Below are positions 63,654 to 64,000 of a DNA stretch of 64,000 bases, piece after piece. Within the stretch, counting starts at the first letter, position 1, and every line of letters begins with the position of its first letter. Under the pieces are notes generated by a model. The model saw nothing but the letters and a program-made list of their open reading frames with translations, searched no databases and had not been told where the DNA came from. A program made the position numbers and the translations under genes. The DNA comes from an uncultured Bacteroidia bacterium (GTDB taxonomy: Bacteria; Bacteroidota; Bacteroidia; Bacteroidales; F082), in NCBI GenBank assembly GCA_902769875.1, contig CACXQV010000004.1, positions 44,762 through 108,761 of the forward strand. The letters run 5' to 3'.

Positions 63654-64000
63654 GGCAACATAAATTACAGATTATGTTGCAAAAGTCCGAAAAAAAACGC
63701 TTGCCGACACTCCCCATGTTTGGCGGTTTTTGGGCAGAATTGTCCTTATTTGTGAGGATGAAGTTGGCATTGTCGTCATTTGCGTCCCTGCAAATGCATA
63801 GTCGATGGGGTGTGAGGTTGCGGGTCAAGCCCGCAATGAGGGGCACGCGGAATGATGGTCTATTCCAACGGGTTAGCAGACGGCCTCGTCTGCGGCAGCA
63901 TCCCGACAGGCATACGACCAAACCCGCCAAAAAGTCACGGTTCCTTGATGGGTCGTTTGTGGGTATGTTTAATCCCCCTACCCCCTTTAAAAAGGGGGAA
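63654..64000. other. Gene-poor window end with dispersed repeats
   Basis: No convincing gene is seen in these 347 bases. They hold a TTGCGGGTCAAGCCCGCAA hairpin at about 63820, a GACGGCCTCGTC-type hairpin at about 63880, and at the very end a CCCCCTTT/AAAGGGGG stem. A weak box GACTTTTG on the minus strand at about 63680 may serve ccsBA. Confidence 0.6.

Overview
The window is a gene-dense chromosomal segment of about 52% G+C from a member of the Bacteroidota, most likely an uncultured anaerobic Bacteroidales. The evidence is Bacteroidota-type -7 promoter boxes (TAnnTTTG) before many genes, almost no Shine-Dalgarno sequences, an F-type ATPase operon with the Bacteroidota order and a very short epsilon subunit, a chlamydial/spirochaete-style V/A-type ATPase operon with DUF2764, proteins with type IX secretion (T9SS) C-terminal sorting domains, ExbB/ExbD pairs, Omp28 and DUF6029 outer-membrane proteins, and a sphingolipid/sulfonolipid synthase.

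Layout. 1-5.4 kb, minus strand: atpD-atpC-(membrane protein)-atpB-atpE-atpF-atpH-atpA; atpA is cut by the window edge. 5.5-8.8 kb: a putative lipid cluster of GNAT-type acyltransferase, serine/cysteate acyltransferase and short-chain reductase. 8.8-17.9 kb: V/A-ATPase operon E-DUF2764-A-B-D-I-K, interrupted between DUF2764 and A by a two-gene module (cyclase-like/HTH protein plus a His/Asp-rich DUF3307 membrane protein) that carries its own five-unit, 29-bp-periodic palindromic operator array. 18-25.7 kb: small TA-like pairs (DUF4160/DUF2442, MNT/HEPN-like, RHH/YafQ), a 6S-like structured RNA candidate, hslR, der, era, an initiator tRNA and lipoproteins. 25.8-35.2 kb: NhaC antiporter, an AlbA_2 regulator, a TPR-membrane-HTH regulator, T9SS cargo and small lipoproteins. 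35.3-43.4 kb: accessory genes, namely an AAA/DUF4143 ATPase bracketed by palindromes, a kinase-dCMP deaminase fusion, LOG, mtnN, an AT-rich membrane protein coupled to Fic, an M20 amidohydrolase and a MazF-type TA pair. 43.4-64 kb: manA, TlpA-DUF6029-Omp28, an MBOAT/SGNH pair, trmO, ansA, tRNA-Ser, the ExbB/ExbD operon, a secreted T9SS nuclease, a cysteate-synthase-like enzyme, a GIY-YIG nuclease set in REP-like hairpin arrays, and a cytochrome c assembly protein.

How it fits together. The cell appears to have two rotary ATPases with different ion preferences: the F-type c subunit lacks Na+ ligands, while the V-type K subunit keeps all the side chains known to bind Na+ in Enterococcus NtpK. 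An NhaC antiporter and ExbB/ExbD motors are other users of the ion gradients. The acyltransferase/reductase cluster plus the cysteate-synthase-like gene suggest sulfonolipid or sphingolipid synthesis. Short repeats are unusually abundant: REP-like hairpins (several inside reading frames), heptamer arrays, and palindromic elements with AACTACGAATT-type ends that sit in leaders. All functions are read from sequence and family memory; no searches were run.
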